Part shown: piece by piece, positions 1 to 7,529 of the stretch | How positions within the stretch are numbered: position 1 is the first letter of the stretch | Layout of the letters: each line of letters starts with the position of its first letter | Source of the DNA: EX4572-165 sp964581795 | GTDB lineage: Archaea > Thermoplasmatota > E2 > DHVEG-1 | Assembly (NCBI GenBank): GCA_964581795.1 | Contig: CAZOPW010000053.1 | Coordinates: 1-15,098 of the forward strand | DNA: 15,098 nt | Direction of reading: 5' to 3' | Program-made: the position numbers and the translations under genes | The notes under the pieces: generated by a model | What the model was told of the DNA's origin: nothing | The model's input: only the letters and a program-made list of their open reading frames with translations | The model's database searches: none

Positions 1-1492
1 CTTCATCACGGATTTGTTGAATGTATTGCAGGGCAATATCATCTTTTTTTAAGAGTAACGGTCTGATTCTTCCAGGAATGTAAAGTTCTTCAAGTCGTTT
101 TGCAATAGAAATAACTGGCGTGGTAACACCGATATCTTCCAGGATTGATAATGCACTATTGAGTTGACCTCTGCCGCCATCAATAATGATGAGATTTGGA
201 AATGATCGATTTTCTTTGAGCAGTCGAGTGTATCGTCTGCGAACAACTTCACGGATTGCTTTGAAATCATCAATTCCTTCAACGGTTCGAATACGAAACC
301 GACGGTAATTACTCTTATCTGGACGACCGTTACGAAATTGTACCATTGATCCAACCGTACTTGTTCCCGAAAGATGAGAAATATCAAAGCATTCGATGAC
401 CACTGGTTTTTCATGAAGGCGCAAGCGTTGTTGTACTGCTGCAATTTTTTTAGTATTAGCAAAAAACGTAATATCAATATTTTTTCGAACTAAGCGAAGT
501 AATTGTTTTTTTTCACCACGTTGAGGAACAGTAATCCGGACTTTTTTTTGTTTTTGATGTGAAAGAAACTCTTGTAAACTCTCATCGAGAGATTCTGGAA
601 CGATTACTTCTTTTGGAATTGGATGATCACTATAATATTGTATAATAAATTCCTCTAAAAATTGGTCATAATAGGAGAATACAAATTCGTTTTTATTTGA
701 AAGTGTTCCTTTGTACACGTTGAACAACATTAAATATACGTTATCTTCAACGATTCTGTAATTGATGATATCTTCATTATATCTTTTTTGACGTTGCATA
801 TTTTGTCGTTCTTTTAAATGTTCTAAAGCGGTTAGTTGATTTCGTTTCCGTAATGCATGTTCATAGTGTTGTTTTTCTGAAAACTGCTGCATTTCTGTAG
901 TGATTTGATCAGTTGCTTTTCGAATGTTTCCTTTTAAAATCTGGTTTACTGTGTCAATTTGTTGATTATACTCTTCTTCTGAAATATGTCCAATACAAGG
1001 AGCATCGCAGAGGTGGATATGATAGCGTAAACACGCTTTTTTAGGCATCTTTTTACAGGTACGTAAATGAAATGTTTTTTTCAAAAATTGTAAAATGTAA
1101 TCTCGATCCGCAGCTGAAACGAATGGTCCAAAATACTTTCCTTTCCCTGTTTTTCTTCTAGCGATAATGACTCTGGGAAACTGTTCATCAGTGATTCGAA
1201 GATAAGAATAACTTTTTGCATCTTTTAAATTAATATTATATTTTGGTTGATGTTTTTTGATTAAGGTGTTTTCTAAAATAAATGCTTCAAATTCGGTATC
1301 GGTAACAATAAAGTCTACATGATGAATTTGTTTCACAAGCTGCTGGGTTTTTGGATCTAGTAACTGTGGTTTTTGATATGTTTTCACTCGATTTCGTAAA
1401 TTTTTTGCTTTTCCAATATAGAGTATCCTGGCTTGTTTATCATGGAAGAGATAGCATCCTGGTTTCTTTGGAAGATGAGTTATGCTAAACAT
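1..1492 (-). CDS. uvrC: UvrABC system protein C (excinuclease subunit), 3' end cut by window edge
   Basis: UvrC makes both incisions around a DNA lesion after UvrA/UvrB recognition. About 497 residues are visible and read without a stop. The GIY-YIG nuclease domain is at the N-terminus (GCY at 12-14 in place of the usual GIY or GVY, YIG at 25-27, NLRNR following). Four cysteines at 146, 154, 162 and 166 match the Fe-S cluster cysteines known in E. coli UvrC. A UVR (UvrB-binding) helix pair lies near 195-235. The RNase H-like nuclease domain holds ECFDISH (Asp370) and IIIDGGRGQLN (Asp438). The window ends at QQIRDE, just before the usual AHRF catalytic histidine; the C-terminal HhH domain of about 100 residues is also outside. 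The ATG overlaps the end of uvrA by 13 nt and has no clear SD, so it is probably translationally coupled to uvrA. Family assignment is very secure. Confidence 0.97.
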   Translation of the reverse strand, partial: MFSITHLPKKPGCYLFHDKQARILYIGKAKNLRNRVKTYQKPQLLDPKTQQLVKQIHHVDFIVTDTEFEAFILENTLIKKHQPKYNINLKDAKSYSYLRITDEQFPRVIIARRKTGKGKYFGPFVSAADRDYILQFLKKTFHLRTCKKMPKKACLRYHIHLCDAPCIGHISEEEYNQQIDTVNQILKGNIRKATDQITTEMQQFSEKQHYEHALRKRNQLTALEHLKERQNMQRQKRYNEDIINYRIVEDNVYLMLFNVYKGTLSNKNEFVFSYYDQFLEEFIIQYYSDHPIPKEVIVPESLDESLQEFLSHQKQKKVRITVPQRGEKKQLLRLVRKNIDITFFANTKKIAAVQQRLRLHEKPVVIECFDISHLSGTSTVGSMVQFRNGRPDKSNYRRFRIRTVEGIDDFKAIREVVRRRYTRLLKENRSFPNLIIIDGGRGQLNSALSILEDIGVTTPVISIAKRLEELYIPGRIRPLLLKKDDIALQYIQQIRDE

Positions 1493-4308
1493 TTTTCTTT
1501 TGTTTTCGGTAACACATTTGCTAATTCGTTACCCGTATAACTTTTTTCAAATTCTGTTATGGCTTCTGGTGGTCCAGTTGCAACTATTCGACCACCGTCT
1601 TCTCCACCTTCAGGTCCTAAATCAATGATATAATCAGCATTTTTTATCACTTCCAGGTTGTGTTCTATTACCACGACCGTGTTTCCTTTATCCACAAGAG
1701 TATTAAGTACACTAATCAGTTTTTTTACATCATGGAAATGAAGCCCAGTTGTTGGTTCATCAAGTAAGTATAACGTATTTCCTGTACTTTTTTTAGAGAG
1801 TTCTCTAGTAAGTTTAATTCGTTGTGCTTCGCCTCCTGAAAGCGTTGTTGAACTTTGCCCCAAGGTGATATAATCAAGTCCGACATCTGAAAGAGTCTGC
1901 AGTTTTCTTTTGATAGTGGGAATGTTTTGAAAGAAATCAAGTGCTTCTTCAACAGTCATATTTAATACATCACTAATCGTTTTATGTTTATAGGTGACTT
2001 CTAATGTTTCCTTATTGTATCGTTTTCCTTTACATTCCTCACATACAACATATACATCAGGTAAAAAATTCATTTCAATTTTAATGACTCCTTCCCCGCC
2101 ACATGCTTCACATCTGCCTCCTTTTACGTTAAAGGAGAAACGACCTGGTTTAAACCCGCGTTTTTTTGCTTCATGAGTTTGAGCGAATAATTTTCGAATA
2201 TAGTCAAATACTTTCGTATATGTTGCAGGGTTACTTCGTGGTGTTTTTCCAATCGGGCTCTGATCGATGACGACGACTTTATCAATTGTTTGATCTGAAA
2301 TAATTCGATCATGATCACCTGGTTTCACCCGAGAATTATACAGTTTTTGCCGTAAACCAGCATATAAAATATCATACACTAACGTTGATTTACCACTTCC
2401 TGAAACACCAGTTATCAATGTTAATGTTTCAAGTGGAATGTCTACATCAATATTTTTTAGGTTATGTTCACGGCATCCAATGATATGAAGGAAGTCTTTG
2501 ACCTGTCTTCGTTTCTCGGGGATATCAATACACATCTCACCAGATAGATACTTACCTGTTAACGACTTAGGATGGTTTTCAATCTCTTCTGGTGTTCCTT
2601 CAGCAACAATATGTCCTCCGTGAACACCAGCACCTGGACCCATATCGATAACGTGATCAGCACTTCGAATGGTTTCCTCATCATGTTCGACTACAATGAG
2701 TGTGTTTCCCAGATCTCTAAGATGAAGAAGTGTATCAATTAATTTTTTGTTATCTCGTTGATGAAGTCCAATTGAGGGCTCATCAAGGATGTAAATGACA
2801 CCCATTAAATTTGATCCGATTTGAGTGGCTAACCGTATTCGCTGTGCTTCACCACCTGACAGGGTTCCTGCGTTTCTTGAAAGTGTTAAATAACTCAATC
2901 CTACCTTATCTAAAAAATCTAGTCTTTCTTTGATTTCTTTTAAAATTTGCCACGCGATTTCTTGTTTTTTCTCAGAAAGGATTAATGTTTTGAAAAAAAG
3001 AATGCTATCTCGGATGGACATATCTGTAACATCAGCAATATTTTTGTCATTGATTTTGACACTGAGTGCTTTTTGTTTCAATCGTTTTCCATTGCAACTT
3101 GGACAGGGTAGAACGCGCATAAATTTTTCTAGATCCCGACGTCGATAATCGGATTCTGTTTGTTTGTATAATCGTTCAGATTGTGGAATGAGTCCTTCCC
3201 ATCGTTTTTTTCCAGACCATTTCGATCGTCCACGTCTCATGGAAAAATCAAAGGATACGGTTTCATGTGATCCATACATTAGTGCATTGTATTGTCTTTC
3301 ATTCAAGTATTCAATTGGAGTGAAAATGTCGAAATCAAAATGTTGAGCAACGGCCCCTAAATATTTAATCCGCCAGCGATCTCTTATTCCTTTGTATAAT
3401 TTAATTGCTCCGTCAGCAATGGATTTTGTTTTATCTGGAATAATTAGATCCGGGTCAAATTCCATTTTTATTCCGAGGCCATGACAGGTTTCACATGCTC
3501 CAAACGGGCTGTTGAATGAAAACATACGAGGTTGGAGTTCTTCAAATGATAACCCACAAATTGGACATGCCATACTTGAAGAAAATAAATGTTCATTTTC
3601 GTCTTTGTCTAAAACAGTGAGCAGTCCTTTTGTTTCTTCTAATGCATGTTCACAAGCTTCAGTGAGCCGAGAGGAATCATCTTGAGGATTAAGTCGGTCG
3701 ATGACAATACTGATGTCATGTTTTTTATATCGGTCAAGACTGATTGTTTCATCCGTTCTATAAATCGCATTATCTACTCGGACGCGGAGGTATCCATCTT
3801 TGTATAAATCTTTGAATAATTGCTCGTAAGTTCCTTTTTTCTGCCGAATAATAGGAGCAAGAAGAGTGATCATATCATTGTAATCTTGTTGGATTTTTGT
3901 TGCGATTTGTTCAGCAGTTTGTGATTCAATTTTCACATTGTGAACTGGGCAATATGGAGTACCAACTCGAGCAAAGAGGAGTCGAAGGTAATCATAGATT
4001 TCAGTTATTGTTCCTACGGTACTTCGTGGGTTTTTACTCGTAGTTTTTTGTTCAATGCTAATTGCAGGGGAGAGTCCTTCGATGAAATCAACATCGGGTT
4101 TGCTCATTAATCCAAGGAATTGCCGAGCATATGATGATAATGATTCAACGTAGCGTCGTTGTCCCTCTGCATAAATCGTGTCAAAAGCAAGTGTTGATTT
4201 TCCAGACCCGGATAAACCAGTTATAACAACATATTGATCTCTTGGGAGTGTGACAGTAATGTCTTTGAGATTGTGTTCTCGAGCACCTTTGATGAGAATT
4301 TCTTTCAT
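1480..4308 (-). CDS. uvrA: UvrABC system protein A (excinuclease ABC subunit A)
   Basis: UvrA is the damage-sensing ATPase dimer of nucleotide excision repair and loads UvrB onto DNA. The protein is 942 aa, full length for the family. It has two ABC ATPase modules: Walker A GLSGSGKST at 31-39 and GVSGSGKST at 634-642, each followed by an LSGGEAQRI signature and a Walker B (LDEPSIGL, LDEPTTGL). Zinc-binding cysteine pairs are present: CPIC with CETC in the first module, then CEAC (733-736) with CEEC (756-759). The reading frame extends 26 codons upstream to 4386, but the ATG at 4308 is preferred. Family proteins begin here with a segment like MKEILIKGAREHNLK, and GGGGGA lies 6 nt before it. 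The 3' end overlaps uvrC. No uvrB is visible; it may lie left of uvrC or elsewhere. Confidence 0.97.
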   Translation of the reverse strand: MKEILIKGAREHNLKDITVTLPRDQYVVITGLSGSGKSTLAFDTIYAEGQRRYVESLSSYARQFLGLMSKPDVDFIEGLSPAISIEQKTTSKNPRSTVGTITEIYDYLRLLFARVGTPYCPVHNVKIESQTAEQIATKIQQDYNDMITLLAPIIRQKKGTYEQLFKDLYKDGYLRVRVDNAIYRTDETISLDRYKKHDISIVIDRLNPQDDSSRLTEACEHALEETKGLLTVLDKDENEHLFSSSMACPICGLSFEELQPRMFSFNSPFGACETCHGLGIKMEFDPDLIIPDKTKSIADGAIKLYKGIRDRWRIKYLGAVAQHFDFDIFTPIEYLNERQYNALMYGSHETVSFDFSMRRGRSKWSGKKRWEGLIPQSERLYKQTESDYRRRDLEKFMRVLPCPSCNGKRLKQKALSVKINDKNIADVTDMSIRDSILFFKTLILSEKKQEIAWQILKEIKERLDFLDKVGLSYLTLSRNAGTLSGGEAQRIRLATQIGSNLMGVIYILDEPSIGLHQRDNKKLIDTLLHLRDLGNTLIVVEHDEETIRSADHVIDMGPGAGVHGGHIVAEGTPEEIENHPKSLTGKYLSGEMCIDIPEKRRQVKDFLHIIGCREHNLKNIDVDIPLETLTLITGVSGSGKSTLVYDILYAGLRQKLYNSRVKPGDHDRIISDQTIDKVVVIDQSPIGKTPRSNPATYTKVFDYIRKLFAQTHEAKKRGFKPGRFSFNVKGGRCEACGGEGVIKIEMNFLPDVYVVCEECKGKRYNKETLEVTYKHKTISDVLNMTVEEALDFFQNIPTIKRKLQTLSDVGLDYITLGQSSTTLSGGEAQRIKLTRELSKKSTGNTLYLLDEPTTGLHFHDVKKLISVLNTLVDKGNTVVVIEHNLEVIKNADYIIDLGPEGGEDGGRIVATGPPEAITEFEKSYTGNELANVLPKTKEKCLA

Positions 4309-4314
4309 AATACG

Positions 4315-4320
4315 TCCCCC
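4315..4320 (-). promoter_or_regulatory. Shine-Dalgarno of uvrA (GGGGGA)
   Basis: GGGGGA lies 6 nt upstream of the ATG at 4308 and decides this start over the upstream in-frame ATG at 4386. GGGGG can pair with the archaeal anti-SD CCUCC through a central G-U wobble. The same motif precedes three other starts in the window. No convincing TATA box is seen at the expected distance; AAATACAAC around 4340-4348 is only a weak candidate. Confidence 0.75.
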
Positions 4321-4455
4321 ACAGTAAAGAGTAATTATGTTGTATTTCGTTCGGAGGTTTTGTTCAGATGAATAGGTTGTATTCAAATGTTTGCATTAAA
4401 AAACATAGTTATGGTTGCTGAAACTATTATTTATTTTAATGAATATCGTCCTATA

Positions 4456-5046
4456 TTAAAGAATCGTTCGGATAAGGGTTGTGATGATAACGGTTACAAC
4501 ACCGAATGCTACAAGTTTTAGACCTGAAATAATGATGTGTTCTTTTGCAATCCTTCCAATATAGACTCCAAGAATAAAGAAGAGCAGTAATGATATGGTA
4601 ATTGAAGCGTAGAGTGAAATCATATCTGTTATAAGAAATAGTGATCCAACGATGAATGGTAACACGGGTATGATTGAACCAATAAATGTAGCAACGCCAT
4701 CATAGATTGCACCGGACCAGAGTTTTTCATTCAGTTTTTGATCAACTGCTGTTCCCCGTAATTCTCCACCACTTTTCAGCATTGCTTTTTCGATTTCACT
4801 GAGTTCAAGTTCTTTTACTAGTTTTTCTCCAACTGATGCACCAAGTATGTTTGATAATCCATTAGCTACACCTCCACCGATACCAGCAGCGATAATAATT
4901 GCACTTGCTGCAGTATTATTAGATCCTACAGTGGCTCCTATAGCGGTACTTGCCCCAATGACTACTCCAAGGCTTGAGAGGACTCCATCTATGAATCCTC
5001 GGATGAGGTATCGTTTTTGATGTTTTGATGCAACTACTTTTTTCAC
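4456..5046 (-). CDS. VIT1/CCC1-family membrane protein (TIGR00267-like)
   Basis: This is a 196-aa integral membrane protein of the VIT1/CCC1 superfamily, whose characterised members move Fe2+ or Mn2+; its own substrate is unknown. About five membrane segments are visible: near 18-38, 46-66, 112-133, 137-160 and 172-195. They are separated by a charged cytoplasmic stretch (LVKELELSEIEKAMLK). Family-like signatures are RGFIDGVLSSLGVVIGAS at the first helix, the glycine-rich GIGGGVANGLSNILGASVGE, and a closing segment YIGRIAKEHIIISGLKL. From memory these resemble archaeal TIGR00267 proteins rather than plant VIT1. The start is a GTG with no SD; no ATG, GTG or TTG lies further upstream in this frame. 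A 9-codon ORF ends across the GTG, so initiation may depend on coupling. The gene is transcribed divergently from the 74-aa gene. Confidence 0.8.
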   Translation of the reverse strand: MKKVVASKHQKRYLIRGFIDGVLSSLGVVIGASTAIGATVGSNNTAASAIIIAAGIGGGVANGLSNILGASVGEKLVKELELSEIEKAMLKSGGELRGTAVDQKLNEKLWSGAIYDGVATFIGSIIPVLPFIVGSLFLITDMISLYASITISLLLFFILGVYIGRIAKEHIIISGLKLVAFGVVTVIITTLIRTIL

Positions 5047-5072
5047 AGCAGAGGATAGATAAGAAAGTTCAT
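5043..5072 (-). CDS. Candidate 9-codon leader mini-ORF ahead of the VIT-family gene
   Basis: ATG at 5072 opens a reading frame encoding MNFLIYPLL that stops with TGA at 5045-5043. The stop overlaps the GTG start of the VIT-family gene as GTGA. The ATG sits where transcription should begin from the TATA box at 5095-5104, so the mini-ORF could be read as a leaderless message. That would explain how the downstream GTG is used without an SD. This is inferred from geometry; the peptide has no recognisable function and may be chance. Confidence 0.3.
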   Translation of the reverse strand: MNFLIYPLL

Positions 5073-5094
5073 AAAAAACTTGTGTATGAGGTAA

Positions 5095-5104
5095 GATATA
5101 AAAA
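5095..5104 (-). promoter_or_regulatory. TATA box of the VIT-family gene
   Basis: TTTTTATATC on the minus strand, about 53 nt before the GTG start. An archaeal start site about 26 nt downstream would fall near 5073, almost exactly on the ATG of the mini-ORF. Upstream sequence is AT-rich with no clear BRE. Confidence 0.5.
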
Positions 5105-5198
5105 ATATCGGAGAATAATAAACTTTATTGGATTGCATGTTATTTCAAAACCAAAGATATATGATTTTATCTTCTTTTAATGAGGCGTAATACAAACA

Positions 5199-5207
5199 TT
5201 TTTATAG
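5199..5207 (+). promoter_or_regulatory. TATA box of the 74-aa protein gene
   Basis: TTTTTATAG, about 50 nt before the TTG start at 5254. It predicts a transcript of about 26 nt leader that carries the GGGGGA ribosome binding site. The spacing matches the mre11 promoter layout. Confidence 0.5.
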
Positions 5208-5240
5208 TTTATGACACCATAGTATAGAGTAATTGTTCGT

Positions 5241-5246
5241 GGGGGA
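5241..5246 (+). promoter_or_regulatory. Shine-Dalgarno deciding a TTG start (GGGGGA)
   Basis: GGGGGA lies 7 nt before TTG at 5254. The alternative starts TTG 5233 and GTG 5239 lie upstream of or at the motif, so it cannot serve them. This supports the 5254 start. Confidence 0.65.
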
Positions 5247-5253
5247 TTGTATT

Positions 5254-5478
5254 TTGAGCGAATATGATATAACCATCTATGATAAGAAAGAATCAGGATT
5301 AAGTCAAACATTGGATGAGATTTGGGCGAAAATAGTAAACATTTCAACAGGTGAATTACTGGACGTGTGTATTTGGTGGAAGGATGATAAAGGCCGTATT
5401 CATGATGAAACAACTAAGCTTCCTGTTGAATTACGAGATGCCGTGGATAATGCTTGGATAGAATCTCTTCGAAGATAA
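5254..5478 (+). CDS. Unrecognised 74-aa acidic protein
   Basis: I do not recognise this protein. It is a short soluble-looking product with no signal peptide or membrane segment. It begins MSEYDITIYDKKESG when the TTG is read as Met. A beta-rich central stretch (LLDVCIWWKDDKGRIHDE) and a C-terminal helix (ELRDAVDNAWIESLRR) suggest a compact alpha/beta fold. It holds a single cysteine and no metal-binding motif. The TATA box, the GGGGGA 7 nt before the start and the lack of any overlapping gene all support its being real. It is divergent from the VIT-family gene and convergent with the 95-aa gene, ending 21 nt before it. Function unknown. Confidence 0.7.
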   Translation: MSEYDITIYDKKESGLSQTLDEIWAKIVNISTGELLDVCIWWKDDKGRIHDETTKLPVELRDAVDNAWIESLRR

Positions 5479-5499
5479 AAACAGTGTAAAAAATTTCAT
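5479..5499 (-). terminator. T-rich terminator region between convergent genes
   Basis: Read on the minus strand, the sequence after the 95-aa gene contains AATTTTTTACACTGTTTTTA, two T-runs typical of archaeal intrinsic termination. The plus-strand gene ends at 5478 and runs into T-rich sequence further on. There is no strong hairpin. Confidence 0.4.
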
Positions 5500-5787
5500 T
5501 TATTCGTTTTGTAATTGTTTTTTAATCTGTTTTAGTTCTTTTGGAACCGAGGGATCATCTGGTAATTGTTTGATGATTTCAACCATAGCTAGACTCAAAT
5601 CATAGAAATGATGAGGCAGTAATCGCATGACTGAAATATGTTGATTTCGAAATCCTATTTCATAAGCTGATTGATGATCATTGATGGTACCAAATCCTTT
5701 TGCTATGTAACAATCATGTTGTTTTGCAATGATATTCCATGTTCCATATCCATCTTTGACAATATTATTTTCAAAATCCATTTCCAT
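5500..5787 (-). CDS. Unrecognised 95-aa protein downstream of the DUF531 gene
   Basis: I do not recognise this protein. It is small and probably soluble. The N-terminal half looks beta-rich (DGYGTWNIIAKQHDCYIAKG), and the C-terminal half is predicted helical, ending in lysine/glutamine-rich sequence (KELKQIKKQLQNE). There is no signal peptide, membrane helix or clear catalytic motif. The ATG at 5787 has a GAGG motif about 9 nt upstream. Only 33 nt separate it from the end of the DUF531 gene, so the two are probably co-transcribed and may work together; that link is guilt by association only. Confidence 0.65.
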   Translation of the reverse strand: MEMDFENNIVKDGYGTWNIIAKQHDCYIAKGFGTINDHQSAYEIGFRNQHISVMRLLPHHFYDLSLAMVEIIKQLPDDPSVPKELKQIKKQLQNE

Positions 5788-5820
5788 ACTTTTTTCCTCA
5801 ATTTTTATTATTTTTTTATG

Positions 5821-7491
5821 TTACTTTTTCCTTTGTTTTTGTATTACTTCATGCATTTTCATTGCAATCATTCCCATCGCGGTACATGTTTCCAGAGGAA
5901 CGTGTAATCCAGTTAATTCCATATGGTACTCTATTTGTTCTAAAATAGAAGGTGGCAAACCTTTTTTCCCTAAACCCATAATCACAATGATCTTATTTTC
6001 TGAATCTTTGTGAACAGATTTGAAAATATCTGTGATGTTTATTGATTTATATTCATCTGGATGAGCAGTCGTTGCTACTGCTATCTTATCTTCTGGTAGT
6101 TTTGGCATTTTTTGTTTGGAACATGGATAATAATGAATCCGGTGTTGTTTGTGAAGGTATTGTAAATATGATCCACTTTTTCCAATTGTTGTATCCTTCT
6201 TTGCTTTGGTAATAAAATCATCTAAAGAAGGAATTGGAAATCCTATTAATGCTAAATCAAGACCGTATGCTGCACATAACGGAGCAGCTCGTGCAAGGGT
6301 ACGAATGTGTATTGGTTTAATTGATCCTTCATATGTATCGTATAAACCAAGTGTGTGTCCAAAAGAATTTGGAAGATGTGAAACGTTGTTTTCAATTGTT
6401 GATGAAGTTGTTTTTATTGGTTTAATATGTTCGAAGGATAAATCATATTGTTTCATTGTTTTTTCAATTGAGAGTTTGATTGATTCATCAGATGTTAATT
6501 GATGATTTTTGATAAGGATATCTTTTGCTAGTTGTTTTTTTCCAATTTTAAGAAATCCCGTTGCAATCTTAATTTGCTCTTTTACTTGATCTGTTCCATT
6601 GTTAACGTTTTTTGATTCCTCTAATGCTTTAGTAAACGTATTAACACTAAATTCGGTGAACCCTTTTTTGTCTGCGTTTCCTGCAAGTGTGGTAAATAAT
6701 TGTACTCGATGAACGGGGTTGTCAAGTGAAAGGATTACTTTTTTCATTTTTAAAAAATCATTTTGCAATTTGATGTGTCTAGAAAGGTATCGTAATGCTT
6801 CTGTTTTTTCATCTATTTTTGCCTGTAGTGCTTTTGAAATAGCAGTATCAAACGCTTTTCTATAATCGATTTCTTTTTTTACACATTGTAAATACAAATA
6901 TCCCATAAGTTTTGATTGTGAAAATGAATCATCAATGTTGAATAAAATGGTGTATAATTGTTCTGGTGCTATTTTTTTAGAACAGGTTGTTGCCCATTGT
7001 CGGATGATTGTTTTGCTATCATCAAGTATAAATTCTTTGTTTTCTACAGCAATTTCTAATAAAAATGGAAGGCGACTACATCCAATGTGTTTACAGATTT
7101 CGTTTATGTTTTGAGATAAACCCTTACCTTTGGGGAATGATTGAAGTTTGGATAGAATTTTATCAAGGAAATAGTGACTGTCCTCTTCTGAGAATTCGAT
7201 GTTCCATGTTTTTGCATATTTAGAAAGCTTTCCATATAATTCGGCTCGTCGCCATGGTCTTGTTTCTTCATCAGCTAGTCGTAATGCTTCACGAGCAACA
7301 AATTTTCCTTCGGAAATAGGCAACCTTGGATCATCTGATAAACGAAACAGGGCAAGTGATGCGTAATACGGATCTTGTATTTTTCGAGCTTCTTTGAGTA
7401 ATTGTGTTGGATGTCTTCCCTTGTTTGATTTTTGTTCTCGTATTAATCCTCGGTAGAATGATGGATCGTGTTTCTTCTGATTCTGTGACAT
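5821..7491 (-). CDS. Helical-repeat protein with C-terminal DUF531 (SPOUT-like) domain
   Basis: This is a 556-aa predicted cytoplasmic protein in two parts. Residues 1 to about 370 are almost all amphipathic helix pairs, of the TPR/HEAT-like kind (for example DPYYASLALFRLSDDPRLPI and EETRPWRRAELYGKLSKYAK). Residues about 380-550 resemble archaeal DUF531: LGLYDTYEGSIKPIHIRTLA, APLCAAYGLDLALIGFP, then IIVIMGLGKKGLP and LTGLHVPLETCTAMGMIAMKM. The last two stretches look like the knotted SAM-binding end of SPOUT RNA methyltransferases, so an RNA-modifying role is plausible but unproven. The ATG has no SD; a TATA-like ACATAAAAAA about 34 nt upstream suggests a near-leaderless mRNA separate from the upstream PKD gene. 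I recognise DUF531 from memory of its motifs; the helical part has no firm family. Confidence 0.75.
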   Translation of the reverse strand: MSQNQKKHDPSFYRGLIREQKSNKGRHPTQLLKEARKIQDPYYASLALFRLSDDPRLPISEGKFVAREALRLADEETRPWRRAELYGKLSKYAKTWNIEFSEEDSHYFLDKILSKLQSFPKGKGLSQNINEICKHIGCSRLPFLLEIAVENKEFILDDSKTIIRQWATTCSKKIAPEQLYTILFNIDDSFSQSKLMGYLYLQCVKKEIDYRKAFDTAISKALQAKIDEKTEALRYLSRHIKLQNDFLKMKKVILSLDNPVHRVQLFTTLAGNADKKGFTEFSVNTFTKALEESKNVNNGTDQVKEQIKIATGFLKIGKKQLAKDILIKNHQLTSDESIKLSIEKTMKQYDLSFEHIKPIKTTSSTIENNVSHLPNSFGHTLGLYDTYEGSIKPIHIRTLARAAPLCAAYGLDLALIGFPIPSLDDFITKAKKDTTIGKSGSYLQYLHKQHRIHYYPCSKQKMPKLPEDKIAVATTAHPDEYKSINITDIFKSVHKDSENKIIVIMGLGKKGLPPSILEQIEYHMELTGLHVPLETCTAMGMIAMKMHEVIQKQRKK

Positions 7492-7519
7492 AATACTATT
7501 GATTCAACGTGTACCATAG

Positions 7520-7529
7520 TTTTTTATGT
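7520..7529 (-). promoter_or_regulatory. TATA-like box of the DUF531 gene
   Basis: ACATAAAAAA on the minus strand, immediately after the stop codon of the PKD gene and about 34 nt before the ATG at 7491. That geometry gives a very short or absent leader and fits the missing SD. Confidence 0.4.

Noticed and set aside
49..477. 142-aa minus-strand open frame
   Set aside because: It is an out-of-frame shadow of uvrC, which reads unbroken through the same bases with conserved nuclease motifs.
4309..4386. 26-codon N-terminal extension of UvrA from ATG 4386
   Set aside because: The extension is unlike any UvrA N-terminus and runs through the GGGGGA SD; the ATG at 4308 begins with the conserved family sequence.
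5729..6013. Plus-strand frames with hydrophobic stretches over the DUF531 gene end
   Set aside because: Antisense shadow of Lys-rich DUF531 C-terminal and intergenic sequence, with no promoter or SD.
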